A stretch of 64,000 nucleotides of DNA from Sorangium cellulosum. GTDB taxonomy: Bacteria > Myxococcota_A > Polyangia > Polyangiales > Polyangiaceae. The notes under the pieces are model-generated. The model did not search any database and was not told where the DNA came from. It saw nothing but the letters and a program-made list of their open reading frames with translations. Positions 24,723 to 32,577 of this stretch are shown piece by piece (within the stretch, counting starts at the first letter, position 1; each line of letters starts with the position of its first letter). Position numbers and translations under genes: made by a program. The DNA lies in the NCBI RefSeq assembly GCF_004135735.1, contig NZ_CP012670.1:9247501-9311500 (forward strand). The letters are read 5' to 3'.

Positions 24723-25514
24723 CTACTTCCCCCGCGGCCGCCCCGCGTCCAGGGTCCACCCCGCATCCACCGACGGCCACCCGGCATCCGCGGGTGGCCA
24801 CCCGGCATCCGCAGGCGGCTTTCCCCCATCCGCAGGCGGCCTTCCCGCGTCCCCGGGCGGCCACCCGGCATCCGCGGGCGGCCACCCGGCATCCGCAGGC
24901 GGCTTTCCCCCATCCGCAGGCGGCCTTCCCGCGTCCCCGGGCGGCCACCCGGCATCCGCAGGCGTGCCCCCGTCGAGCGCCGCCGGACGCCGCGCGTCGA
25001 GCGAAAGGAGCCGGCCGTCCGGCTCCGGCGGCCACAGGAAGCGCTGCTCCACGCCCGTCTTCCGGTCCACCAGCTTGGCCCAGCTCGCGCGCGGGTTGTC
25101 CGCCATCTGCACGCGCAGCCGCGTCGTCACCCCCTCGTCGAACGTCGGCCGGCGCCGCGGCACGCCGGATGACCTCTCGGGCGCGTCGCCGGTCAGCGGC
25201 ACGTCGAAGCGGACCCGATCGAGCAGCTCCGTGCCCACATAGAGCTCGATCGCGAACCGGCCCATCAGGCGCGCCGTCGCCGCAGGCCTGGCGAGCACCA
25301 CGGGCCGCGCGCGCGAGATCGAGCTCTTCCCCTTCGTGTGCAGCACCTCGAAGACCCAGTGCTTCGCGCTGGGCAACGCCGCGGGGTCCGGCGCATACCC
25401 CGCGCGGGGCGGAGGCCTCGGGGGCTCTGCCAGCGCGGCCACGCCGGCAGCGGCGAGCGCGACGCCGGTGAGGGCCGCGAGGGCGGTACGAGCAAGCGGG
25501 TGGCGCAGGGTCAT
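24723..25514 (-). CDS. Exported protein with heptad PPADAGW repeats
   Basis: This 263-residue protein has a signal peptide (ARTALAALTGVALAAAGVAALA) and a beta-rich domain of about 130 residues (HWVFEVLHTKGKSSISRARPVVL, then GRFAIELYVGTELLDRVRFDVPL). The C-terminal third consists of 7-residue repeats of the type PPADAGW, PPGDAGR and PPADGGK. The repeats follow a higher-order order of four units (84 bp) that is itself duplicated. Function is unknown; the tail may span the cell wall or bind a surface. The start at 25514 was chosen for the signal peptide, though no strong ribosome binding site is visible. Confidence 0.75.
   Translation of the reverse strand: MTLRHPLARTALAALTGVALAAAGVAALAEPPRPPPRAGYAPDPAALPSAKHWVFEVLHTKGKSSISRARPVVLARPAATARLMGRFAIELYVGTELLDRVRFDVPLTGDAPERSSGVPRRRPTFDEGVTTRLRVQMADNPRASWAKLVDRKTGVEQRFLWPPEPDGRLLSLDARRPAALDGGTPADAGWPPGDAGRPPADGGKPPADAGWPPADAGWPPGDAGRPPADGGKPPADAGWPPADAGWPSVDAGWTLDAGRPRGK
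24768..24966 (-). repeat. 21-bp minisatellite encoding PPADAGW heptads
   Basis: About nine 21-bp units sit inside the 3' part of the exported-protein gene. A block of four variant units (about 84 bp) is repeated almost perfectly, pointing to a two-step expansion. Confidence 0.8.
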
Positions 25515-25678
25515 CGCGAGCAAGGCTCCCTCTCGGGCGGCGAGGCCGCCTCGACAAGAGCCGCTCTTCCCACGCCGAGCCGCCGCCGTCGAGGCCTCGG
25601 CCGGGCATGCGCGCGGCTGCGCAGCCAGGCCACGGGCCTCTCGGGCCCTGCCGCACGCGGTTCTCCTCTGCGGGCCCT

Positions 25679-26653
25679 CTAGGCCCCCGCCGTCGCGGCG
25701 AGCGCCTGGTCCCACGCCGAGCCGTCGCCGCCGAGCGCCGCCCAGAGCTCGCGGAGCTCCTCCGGCACCGGCGCGACCACGGCGCGCGTCCGGCCGCGCT
25801 CGTCCGGCACCGAGACCTCCACGGCGTGCAGCGCGATGCGCGCGAGCGGCAGCACGCGGCCCGTCGCGGTGGTCACCGCGCGCGCGCCCCCATGATCGCG
25901 ATCGCCGAGGAGCGGCGCGCCCGCGTGCGCGGCGTGCACCCGGAGCTGGTGCATGCGCCCCGTCACCGGCTCCAGCCGCAGCAGCGTCGCCACCGCGGCC
26001 CCACCGCCCGCCGAGGCGATCGCCCGGTAGCGCGTCGCCGCGTCCTTCGCTCCGGCGCCGCCCACCGCGGGCAAGCTGCGCCCGCCCCGCGCCCGCGCCG
26101 CGCCGATCGGCGCGTCCCACGTGCCCGCCGCCTCGACGCGCCCCGCGGCGACGCCGACGTAGACCCGCGCGATGCGCCCGGCCTCGCGCATCGCCGCGAG
26201 ATGCCGCTGGCCCCGCGGCCCCGTCGCGCACAGCACCACCCCGCTCACGCCCACGTCGAGCCGGGAAGCCGCGTGGGGCAGCGCGGGCGAGCCGAGCAGC
26301 TCCGCGACCTCGGTGACGAGCGACCGCGTACCCCGGCGCTCCGGCTCGGTCGGCAGCGCGGCCGGCTTCGACGCGACCAGGATCTCCCCCCAGCGCGCGA
26401 GCACCTCCACGGGCGGCGCGCCCGGCGCCTCGCGCCGCGCGGGCCAGACCGCGAGCTCATCGCCTGGCGCCACCGCGTCGCCCGGCCGCGCCCGCCGTCC
26501 GTTCAGGAAGGCGCGCCCCTCCGCCGCCGCGCCCGCCATGCCCGCCGCGCCCGCCATGCCCGCCGGGCCCGCCACCGACGTGGCCACGCGCTCCAGGACA
26601 TCGGCCACCGTGGGGCCGTCGCCTGGCCCGACACGCCACCGCGCAGCCGTCAT
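25679..26653 (-). CDS. RluA-family RNA pseudouridine synthase
   Basis: This 324-residue enzyme isomerises uridine to pseudouridine in rRNA or tRNA. The catalytic Asp133 lies in HAASRLDVGVSGVVL, the RluA/RluC/RluD signature, and motif III is seen as LEPVTGRMHQLRVHAAHAGAPLLGD. The first 80 residues resemble a short S4-like RNA-binding segment interrupted by a GPAGMAGAAGMAG low-complexity stretch. The ATG overlaps the stop of the upstream PEP-enzyme gene (ATGA, 26650-26653), so the two are co-translated. The precise target base cannot be assigned. Confidence 0.87.
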   Translation of the reverse strand: MTAARWRVGPGDGPTVADVLERVATSVAGPAGMAGAAGMAGAAAEGRAFLNGRRARPGDAVAPGDELAVWPARREAPGAPPVEVLARWGEILVASKPAALPTEPERRGTRSLVTEVAELLGSPALPHAASRLDVGVSGVVLCATGPRGQRHLAAMREAGRIARVYVGVAAGRVEAAGTWDAPIGAARARGGRSLPAVGGAGAKDAATRYRAIASAGGGAAVATLLRLEPVTGRMHQLRVHAAHAGAPLLGDRDHGGARAVTTATGRVLPLARIALHAVEVSVPDERGRTRAVVAPVPEELRELWAALGGDGSAWDQALAATAGA

Positions 26654-29600
26654 TCGTCCGGCGCGACGGCCGGCGTCGCGCCCTCGACCGCGGTGCCCTC
26701 CCCGGCCCTGCCGTCTTGCCCGGCCCTGCCGTCTTGCCCGGCCCCGTCCGCCTGCCCGGCCCCGTCCGCCTGCCCGGCCCTGCCGTCCTGCCCACCCCCG
26801 TCCTGCGGCGCTGGCGGCGCGGCGCGCTCCTCCAGGCGCTCGACCACGCCGCGATCGCCGTCGATCCGCAGCCGGTCGCCCGTCTTGATCGCCAGCGTCA
26901 CGCCGGGCACGTTCACCACCGCGGGGATGGCGTACTCCCGCGCGACGATCGACGCGTGCGACATCGGGCCGCCGAGCTCGGTCACCACGGCGGCCGCCAC
27001 CAGGAACAGCGGCGACAGGCCGATGTCCGTCGTGCGCGCGACCAGGACCTCGCCCGGCTCGACCGCGTCGAGCGCCGGCGCGCCCGGCTCGAGCACGCGG
27101 GCGCGCCCCTCCACGACCCCGGCGCTCGCCGGCAAGCCGAGCAGGCGCATCCCCGACGCCGGCGGCAGCACGACGGGCGGCGGCCGGCCGATGAACGTGG
27201 GCGGCGGATCGGGGCGCGCGGCGTCGCGCACGTGCTCGGCGCGGCGCAGCCGCACCACGTGGCCGAGCTCCGCGCGGCCGCTGGAGAGCGCCGACGCGAG
27301 CTCCTCGTAGGTGCAGAAGAAGACGCTGCCCGGCGCGAGCGAGGGCTCGATGCGCCGGAGCCGCCGGTCGATGTCGAGCGCCACCTTGCGCATCATGCCG
27401 AGCACGCGGGTCACCCACGTGCGCATCCGCTCGCGCAGGCGCGTGTAGCGCTGCGCCCGGCCGACCAGCACGCGCACCAGCGCGAGCTCCGCCCGCGGCA
27501 CGCGCATCTCCAGCACCGCCATCTCCCGATCGGCGAGCGCGCGCGCCCGCGCCAGCGCGCGCTCGGGATCGCCGGGCGCCCCGCGCAGCGACGCCGTGAG
27601 CATCGCGATGACCGGGGACGGGTCCTCCCGCCAGCGGGGCGTCGCGAGCTCCGCCTCGCGCACGGCGCGGTCGCCGTACGCGTCGAGGAACCGCGCGAGC
27701 GCGTCGCGCGCCGGCCCCTCGGGCAGGTCGCGCGGCCACCTCACCTCGCCGGCGAGCAGCCGCTCGCGCGACACGCGGTCCTGCATCACGAGCTCGGCCA
27801 CCCGCGCGAGCTCGATGCCCGGCCCCGCGCTGTCGAGCTCGCGCACGCCGCCCGCCAGCGCCTGCGCCAGGTGCTCGATGCTGGCGTCCGAGCGCCCGGC
27901 CGGCTCGTCGAGGGGCGCCTCCCCCGACGCCGACCGCGCGGACGCGCGGCGGCGCGTGACCCGCTGCAGCGCCCTGGTGAGCGCGAGGTGGCTCGCGAGC
28001 GACGCCGACGCGCAGTGCAGCATCAGCGCCCCGGTCCGCTCGAGCAGCAGGTACACGCTGCGCAGGGTCGTGCCGATCGCGTCGTCCGGCAGCAGCGTCA
28101 TGTCGAGCTCCGAGAGCGCGCGCTGCGCCCAGAGCGCCTCGCCCTCGAACGCCGCGACCTCGCGCTCGAGCCGCGCCTGCCGCAGGAGGAGCCGCGGCCC
28201 CGTGAACGGCAGCCGCGCGTAGAAGCCGCGCCGCGACACGCCCGCGCTCTGCGCCGAGAGCCGCGCGATGAGCGGCTCGCTCGCCCCGCCGCTCATGCCG
28301 AGCAGCGCCCGCGGCGACAGCCCCGGCACCTGCGCCGCGATCTGCATGAAGGCGGAGAGGTTCAGGTAGAAGCGCCCGTGCACGTTGGCCACGAGGCGCG
28401 CGCCGCGCGGCACGCGGCAGCCGAGCGCGGCGAACGCCTCGCGGAAGCCGCGGTCCGAGAACGCCCGAGCCACCGACCAGGTGAGCGGCGTCGCCGCCCC
28501 GGGGAGCGCCTCGCTGACGTTGGCGCGCGACCAGATCGTCTCGGCGTCGCCCCCCTCGGGGAAGCCGCCGCCGCTCACCGGGCGCACCTGGAGCAGCCAC
28601 ACCCGCGGCGCGCCCGCGCCTTCGGCCGCCGACACCGCGCCTTCGCCCGCGGACACCGCGCCTTCGCCCGCGGACACCGCGCCTTCGCCCGCGGACACCG
28701 CGCCTTCGCCCGCCGACGCCGCGCCGCCGGCCAGGTGGCCGGAGTCGTCCCCCTCCACCGCGAACTCCACGTCGAGCGGGCCCTTGCCCCCCTGCTCGAG
28801 CCGCTCGGCGAGCTCGGCGAGCTGTCGCAGCGCGGCCTCGCCGAGCGCCGGCTGGTCGGCGCGCTGCTCGGGGACGGCGACCTCCTCGAGCCCCCGCGGG
28901 CCCACGACGAGCGCCCGCCGCTTCTGCGCGACCGCCGACGCGACGACCTGGCCGCCGGCGCGCGCGATGCGGATGGTGTCCGCCGTCACGGCGCCGTCGA
29001 CGACCGGCGCGCCGAGGCCGAGCGTGGCGTTCACGAGCCGCTCGCCGGCGCGCCAGTGCTCCCCCTCGAGCCCGGGCGGGGGCGCGGTGAAGAGCACGCC
29101 CGCGGCCTCGGCGCGCACCATGACCTGCAGCACGACGCCCATCGCGATGTCGCGCACGCCGGTGCGCGCGAGGTACGCGAGCGCGCGCGGCAGGAACGCG
29201 CTCGCCCAGACCTGCCGGATCGCCGCGCCGAGCTCGTCCTCGCCGCGCGCGCCGAGCACGGACGTGGCGAGCCCCGCCATCGACGTCTCGTCGGAGTCCT
29301 CGCACGTCGCGCTCGACCGCACCGCGAGCCCCCAGGGCGCCTCCGGCTCGACGGCCTGCCAGAGCGCCCGCAGCGCGGCCGAGAGCGCCTCGGGCAACGG
29401 CTCGCTCAGGATGCGATCGCGCGCCCGCGCCGCCCGGTCGACGCCCACCTTGGTGCCCGCCAGCCGGATCAGCGTCGCGACGTCGTGCCCCCTCGGCAGC
29501 TGCCGGTCCACGAGCTCGGTGAAGCACCGCGCGTCGAGCACCCAGCCGCGCGGCACCGGGAAGCCGTCGCGGAGCAGGCGGCCGAGCGAGGCCGCCTTGC

Positions 29601-29724
29601 CGCCGACGCGCCGCGAGCTCGTGCTCCGGCGCTGGCCGGCGCGCTCGAGCGGCTTCAGCCACTCGCGCACGGCGGGCGGGTCGGGCGCGCCGTCGGCGCG
29701 GGCGATGCGGGTCGGGTCGGCCAC
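26650..29724 (-). CDS. PEP/ATP-grasp dikinase of rifampicin-phosphotransferase layout
   Basis: This 1024-residue protein has an N-terminal PPDK/PEP-synthase ATP-grasp domain (about 35-360: VGGKAASLGRLLRDGFPVPRG, then WGLAVRSSATCEDSDETSMAG). A large helical middle domain begins RANVSEALPGAATPLTWSV. A C-terminal swivelling phospho-His domain carries GGPMSHASIVAREYAIPAVV, with the catalytic His near residue 924. There is no PEP-binding TIM barrel after the His domain. That order is that of rifampicin phosphotransferases, not of PEP synthase, so it probably transfers phosphate from ATP to a small molecule. In-frame repeats occur at 28619-28723 and in the last 60 codons. The GTG start gives the best fit. 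It is co-translated with the RluA gene. Confidence 0.78.
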   Translation of the reverse strand: MADPTRIARADGAPDPPAVREWLKPLERAGQRRSTSSRRVGGKAASLGRLLRDGFPVPRGWVLDARCFTELVDRQLPRGHDVATLIRLAGTKVGVDRAARARDRILSEPLPEALSAALRALWQAVEPEAPWGLAVRSSATCEDSDETSMAGLATSVLGARGEDELGAAIRQVWASAFLPRALAYLARTGVRDIAMGVVLQVMVRAEAAGVLFTAPPPGLEGEHWRAGERLVNATLGLGAPVVDGAVTADTIRIARAGGQVVASAVAQKRRALVVGPRGLEEVAVPEQRADQPALGEAALRQLAELAERLEQGGKGPLDVEFAVEGDDSGHLAGGAASAGEGAVSAGEGAVSAGEGAVSAGEGAVSAAEGAGAPRVWLLQVRPVSGGGFPEGGDAETIWSRANVSEALPGAATPLTWSVARAFSDRGFREAFAALGCRVPRGARLVANVHGRFYLNLSAFMQIAAQVPGLSPRALLGMSGGASEPLIARLSAQSAGVSRRGFYARLPFTGPRLLLRQARLEREVAAFEGEALWAQRALSELDMTLLPDDAIGTTLRSVYLLLERTGALMLHCASASLASHLALTRALQRVTRRRASARSASGEAPLDEPAGRSDASIEHLAQALAGGVRELDSAGPGIELARVAELVMQDRVSRERLLAGEVRWPRDLPEGPARDALARFLDAYGDRAVREAELATPRWREDPSPVIAMLTASLRGAPGDPERALARARALADREMAVLEMRVPRAELALVRVLVGRAQRYTRLRERMRTWVTRVLGMMRKVALDIDRRLRRIEPSLAPGSVFFCTYEELASALSSGRAELGHVVRLRRAEHVRDAARPDPPPTFIGRPPPVVLPPASGMRLLGLPASAGVVEGRARVLEPGAPALDAVEPGEVLVARTTDIGLSPLFLVAAAVVTELGGPMSHASIVAREYAIPAVVNVPGVTLAIKTGDRLRIDGDRGVVERLEERAAPPAPQDGGGQDGRAGQADGAGQADGAGQDGRAGQDGRAGEGTAVEGATPAVAPDE
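26694..26800 (-). repeat. 18-bp minisatellite encoding AGQDGR/AGQADG
   Basis: Five to six degenerate 18-bp units lie at the 3' end of the PEP-enzyme gene, encoding a Gly/Gln/Asp-rich tail that follows the phospho-His domain. Confidence 0.75.
28619..28723 (-). repeat. 21-bp minisatellite encoding AVSAGEG
   Basis: Five copies of a 21-bp unit start at 28619, 28640, 28661, 28682 and 28703. The middle three are identical. They encode AVSAGEG repeats in a loop of the ATP-grasp domain region of the PEP enzyme. Confidence 0.9.
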
Positions 29725-29783
29725 GTCGTTGCCGAGGAGTTAACACGGTTCGGCGGCGTGGGTCAGGGCCTTGTGACGCCCGA

Positions 29784-29803
29784 CCCGCCGCGATCACGGC
29801 GGG
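29784..29803 (-). terminator. Hairpin at the end of the lipoprotein esterase gene
   Basis: CCCGCCG (29784-29790) pairs with CGGCGGG (29797-29803) around a 6-nt loop, overlapping the stop codon of the minus-strand esterase gene. There is no U-tract, so termination is only a suggestion. Confidence 0.35.
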
Positions 29804-30711
29804 CGCAACCCCCGCTGCACGCGCTCGTGCCAGAGCACCATTTCAACGCCGCCGGGGCCGCGATTCCAGGCATAGTCGTGCGGTCCGGGCGCAATGAGCA
29901 GCTCGTGGGCCACGCCGTCTCGTCGCAGCCTGTCGCTGAGCGCCTGGATGGCGGGCAGGAACGGATCGGCCTCGCTCGACACGAGCCGCAGCGCGACCGC
30001 GCGGCGCTCCATGGCCCGGCGCGCGAGCGCGGAGAACCTCTCCGCCTCGTCCGCCCGCACCGCGGGCTGGAGCGCGCCCACCGCGCCGAAGACGTCCGGG
30101 TGCGACAGGCCCACGAGCAGCGCGACACGGCCGCCGAGGCTCACGCCGTCGATCCCGGTCGCCTCCCGGGCCGCCTGGCAGCCGCTCTCGGCGCGCGCCC
30201 GCGGCAGGAGCCGCTCGACGACGAACCGCCCGAAGCCCGCGGCCCCCTCGACGGATCGATCGCGGAGGTCGGGCGTGAACGGCGTCGCGATGCACAGCCC
30301 GCGGTAGGGGTGCTCCTTCAGCGAGGCGTTGAGCTGCGCAAGCCGCCCGGGCGTCACCATCTGCCCGAGATCGTCGGGCGTGAGCGGCGGCGAGAGGATC
30401 CGCGCGAGCGCCGCGTCGAGGCGGTAATCGTCGCGCCACCCGCGCGCGCCGGCCTCGGGGCCGCGCACCGCCTCCCCGCGCCCGTGCAGCGCGACGAGCA
30501 TCGGCAGCGTCGCCGCGCCCTCGGGCGCGAGGAGCAGGGCGCGCTGCGGGCCTTCGCCCGCCGAGGCCGGCGCGAACGCGAGCTCCTTCCAGGCGGCCGC
30601 CGCGGCCGGCGGCGGACCGCTGCGCCGGCACGCGGGCGCGGCGAGCGCGGCGAGGCCGAGCAGCGCGCGCCGGCGCGTGAGCGAGGGGGGCGAGGGGGGC
30701 GCGGAGCGCAC
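29794..30711 (-). CDS. Exported lipoprotein alpha/beta hydrolase (esterase-like)
   Basis: This 305-residue hydrolase has an N-terminal Tat-like and lipobox signal (SLTRRRALLGLAALAAPACRRSG), suggesting a lipid-anchored envelope enzyme. The alpha/beta-hydrolase triad is visible: nucleophile Ser in GIDGVSLGGRVALL, Asp in SSEADPFLP and His in PGPHDYAW. HGRGEA may form the oxyanion region. It resembles the PHB-depolymerase/esterase D superfamily; the substrate is unknown. The GTG at 30711 was chosen because it lies just after the stop of the carotenoid oxygenase gene (TGA 30716-30718), with GGAG in the end of that gene, so the two are probably an operon. Confidence 0.8.
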   Translation of the reverse strand: MRSAPPSPPSLTRRRALLGLAALAAPACRRSGPPPAAAAAWKELAFAPASAGEGPQRALLLAPEGAATLPMLVALHGRGEAVRGPEAGARGWRDDYRLDAALARILSPPLTPDDLGQMVTPGRLAQLNASLKEHPYRGLCIATPFTPDLRDRSVEGAAGFGRFVVERLLPRARAESGCQAAREATGIDGVSLGGRVALLVGLSHPDVFGAVGALQPAVRADEAERFSALARRAMERRAVALRLVSSEADPFLPAIQALSDRLRRDGVAHELLIAPGPHDYAWNRGPGGVEMVLWHERVQRGLRPP

Positions 30712-30715
30712 GGGG

Positions 30716-32269
30716 TCAGCCGCGCTCCACCCACGAGCCGTGAAAGCCGTACGGGATCCGGTGCGGGCAGCGCAGCACCGCGACCGGCTCGCGCTCGATG
30801 TCGAGCGCGTCGAGGACGAGGAGATCGCTCCGGTCCTCCTCGGCGCGGTACACCACCGCGAGCAGCCACCCGTCCCCCTCCGGCGACGCCTCCCCGCGCG
30901 GGGCGAAGATCGGCTCGGACGTGAAGCTCGATCGCCCGAGCTCGTGGTAGCGGCCGCGCCGCTCGAGGTGGTCGTGGAGCGCGATGGCGTTGTGGTGCCC
31001 CCTGCCGTCGCTGTCCCCGCGCCTCCCGACCATCCAGCCATAACGGTAGGGCCGCGTCGCGAACCGGGGATCGACGACCGGGAACTCCGCCGGCGTCTCG
31101 TCCAGCACGGCGCTGCTGACGACGCCCTTGTCGGGCTCGATCCGGAGCCGGGTGAGCCGGCCGTCAGGGCTCTCCGCGAGCGGCGGGTTCGGGTTCTCCC
31201 CGCCGAGATCGAAGAGCGGGAGCCGCGGATACCGCACCACGTCGAGCACGACCGAGCCGCCGTCGTCGAAGGCGTTCATCGTGTGGAAGATGTAACAGGC
31301 AGGGAGGTCGACGTGGCGCACGGGCGCGCTCGGGTCGTCCCGCGAGACGACGGCGAGGCGCGCGCCCTCCGAGGGCTCCCACCGGACGGGGTTGTCGGAC
31401 CGGCGGCTCTCCGGCCGCATGGTCGCGGGCAGGTGATAGAAGACCGCCCGGGTCGCGGTCACGCCGAAGTCGTGCATCATCGCCGGGAACGGCACGTCGA
31501 TCTCGCGCGAGAAGCGCAGCGAGCCGTCCGCTGTGAAGGCGTAGTAGGTCACGTACGGCCGGCTCGACGAGTACCCGAACGTGTAGATGGCGCCGCTCTC
31601 CGGATCGACCTTGGGGTGCGCGACCATGGGGCGCGTCTCCACCGCCCCGCCGAAGGTGAAGCGCCCGCGCGTGGCGAGCGTGTCGGGGTCGATCTCGTGC
31701 GCGGCCGCGCTCTCGACCAGCGTCAGCAGCCTGCCGGCCAGCTTGAGCACGTTCGTGTTGCTCCGGTCGTGCGCGCGCAGGATCCGATGCACCTGCTCCT
31801 CGCGCGGCGGCAGGCCGAGCAGCGAGCGCACGCGGAGCTCGATGAGCTCGGCGGGGGTGAAGCCGAGCGCCTTCCAGCCCTCGAGCGGGACCCGCCGGCC
31901 GAAGGAGCGCATGCCGTCGAAGAGCGCCCTGCCTGCCTGCTCCTCCCAGCGCACCTTGTCGGTGCGGACCCAGCGGCGGCGGTGCGCGACGCGCCCCCCG
32001 TCGAAGCGGAAGGCGTCCACCATGCCGTCGCCCTCGAACCAGTGATGGCGGACCGGATCGGGGGGATCGAACCGGGGCGCCGGCCCGATCCGGTAGAGCG
32101 TGCCCGAGAGCGCCGCCGGCACCTCCCCGGCCACGAGCTCGAGCGAGGCGGCCTCGGTCTCGCTCCGGAACGGGGCGTAGTTCCCTTCGAGGTAGGGGTT
32201 TCGAAGCGCCTTGTCGGCCTTGCGCTGCTCGAGCCCGAGCGAGCTCAGGAGACGGGAGAGGGCAATCAT
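30716..32269 (-). CDS. Carotenoid cleavage dioxygenase family protein
   Basis: This is a non-haem Fe(II) dioxygenase of the RPE65/CCD seven-bladed propeller family, 517 residues from the ATG at 32269. The iron-binding histidines are expected in MVAHPKVDPES, PAMMHDFGVT, YIFHTMNAF and the closing PYGFHGSWVERG. The substrate-channel segment HHWFEGDGMVDAFRF and the EGNYAPF start of the family are clear. It would split a double bond of a carotenoid, apocarotenoid or stilbene; the product is not predictable. An ATG 6 codons upstream (32287) is also in frame. I prefer 32269 because TATCGT lies 6 nt before it. An operon with the esterase is likely. Confidence 0.9.
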   Translation of the reverse strand: MIALSRLLSSLGLEQRKADKALRNPYLEGNYAPFRSETEAASLELVAGEVPAALSGTLYRIGPAPRFDPPDPVRHHWFEGDGMVDAFRFDGGRVAHRRRWVRTDKVRWEEQAGRALFDGMRSFGRRVPLEGWKALGFTPAELIELRVRSLLGLPPREEQVHRILRAHDRSNTNVLKLAGRLLTLVESAAAHEIDPDTLATRGRFTFGGAVETRPMVAHPKVDPESGAIYTFGYSSSRPYVTYYAFTADGSLRFSREIDVPFPAMMHDFGVTATRAVFYHLPATMRPESRRSDNPVRWEPSEGARLAVVSRDDPSAPVRHVDLPACYIFHTMNAFDDGGSVVLDVVRYPRLPLFDLGGENPNPPLAESPDGRLTRLRIEPDKGVVSSAVLDETPAEFPVVDPRFATRPYRYGWMVGRRGDSDGRGHHNAIALHDHLERRGRYHELGRSSFTSEPIFAPRGEASPEGDGWLLAVVYRAEEDRSDLLVLDALDIEREPVAVLRCPHRIPYGFHGSWVERG

Positions 32270-32275
32270 GCGAGG

Positions 32276-32281
32276 ACGATA
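32276..32281 (-). promoter_or_regulatory. Candidate -10 box of a leaderless promoter (TATCGT)
   Basis: TATCGT on the minus strand ends 6 nt before the ATG at 32269 of the carotenoid oxygenase gene. It would lie inside the coding sequence if the upstream ATG at 32287 were used, so it also bears on the choice of start. Confidence 0.4.
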
Positions 32282-32335
32282 GAGCATGTCGGGGGCGGAG
32301 ACGACGCCCTCGATGTCTATCGCAGTGAGGACGGA

Positions 32336-32361
32336 TCACCCGCTGGAAGCGGCTGCTATCA
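32336..32361. repeat. Outlying copy of the TCACCCGC repeat
   Basis: TCACCCGCTGGAAGCGGCTG begins at 32336 and closely matches the copies at 32533 and 32555 on the other side of the hairpin element. The three copies bracket the 105-bp inverted repeat. Confidence 0.6.
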
Positions 32362-32394
32362 CGACCGCGGGAAGTTGCCCCGGATCAGCAGAAG

Positions 32395-32499
32395 AACCGC
32401 CATGGCGCCAACGACGCCAAGAAGAGAGGGGAAGGGTTGTCCCTCCATTTTCCCCTTCTACGTCCCTGGTTTCTTGGCGCCCTTGGCGTCATGGCGGTT
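32395..32499. repeat. Palindromic repeat element with CGCCAAGAA-type arms
   Basis: The 29-nt arms at 32395-32423 and 32471-32499 are complementary at all but a few positions. The left arm reads AACCGCCATGGCGCCA then ACGACGCCAAGAA. A nested stem pairs GAGGGGAA with TTCCCCTT. The bracketed GC-rich motif (AACCGCCA ... CGCCAAGAA) resembles a dispersed inverted repeat I recall from several distant bacterial groups, which suggests a small mobile palindrome. The base composition of the centre (T/C-rich) is unlike the flanks. It contains no gene. Confidence 0.8.
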
Positions 32500-32532
32500 C
32501 GCCTCTCGGCCTGATCTCCCGCTGTAGCGCCA

Positions 32533-32577
32533 TCACCCGCCGGAAGGACTGCTGTCACCCGCCGGAAGGGCTGAAGA
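32533..32577. repeat. 22-bp tandem duplication of a gene end
   Basis: TCACCCGCCGGAAGG occurs at 32533 and again at 32555, where it is the stop codon and last codons (SPSGG) of the AgmX-like gene read on the minus strand. The extra copy lies just beyond the stop. Confidence 0.75.

Noticed and set aside
26716..30924. A 1402-codon open frame on the plus strand
   Set aside because: It is antisense to the PEP enzyme, esterase and part of the carotenoid oxygenase, all of which have clear catalytic motifs on the minus strand.
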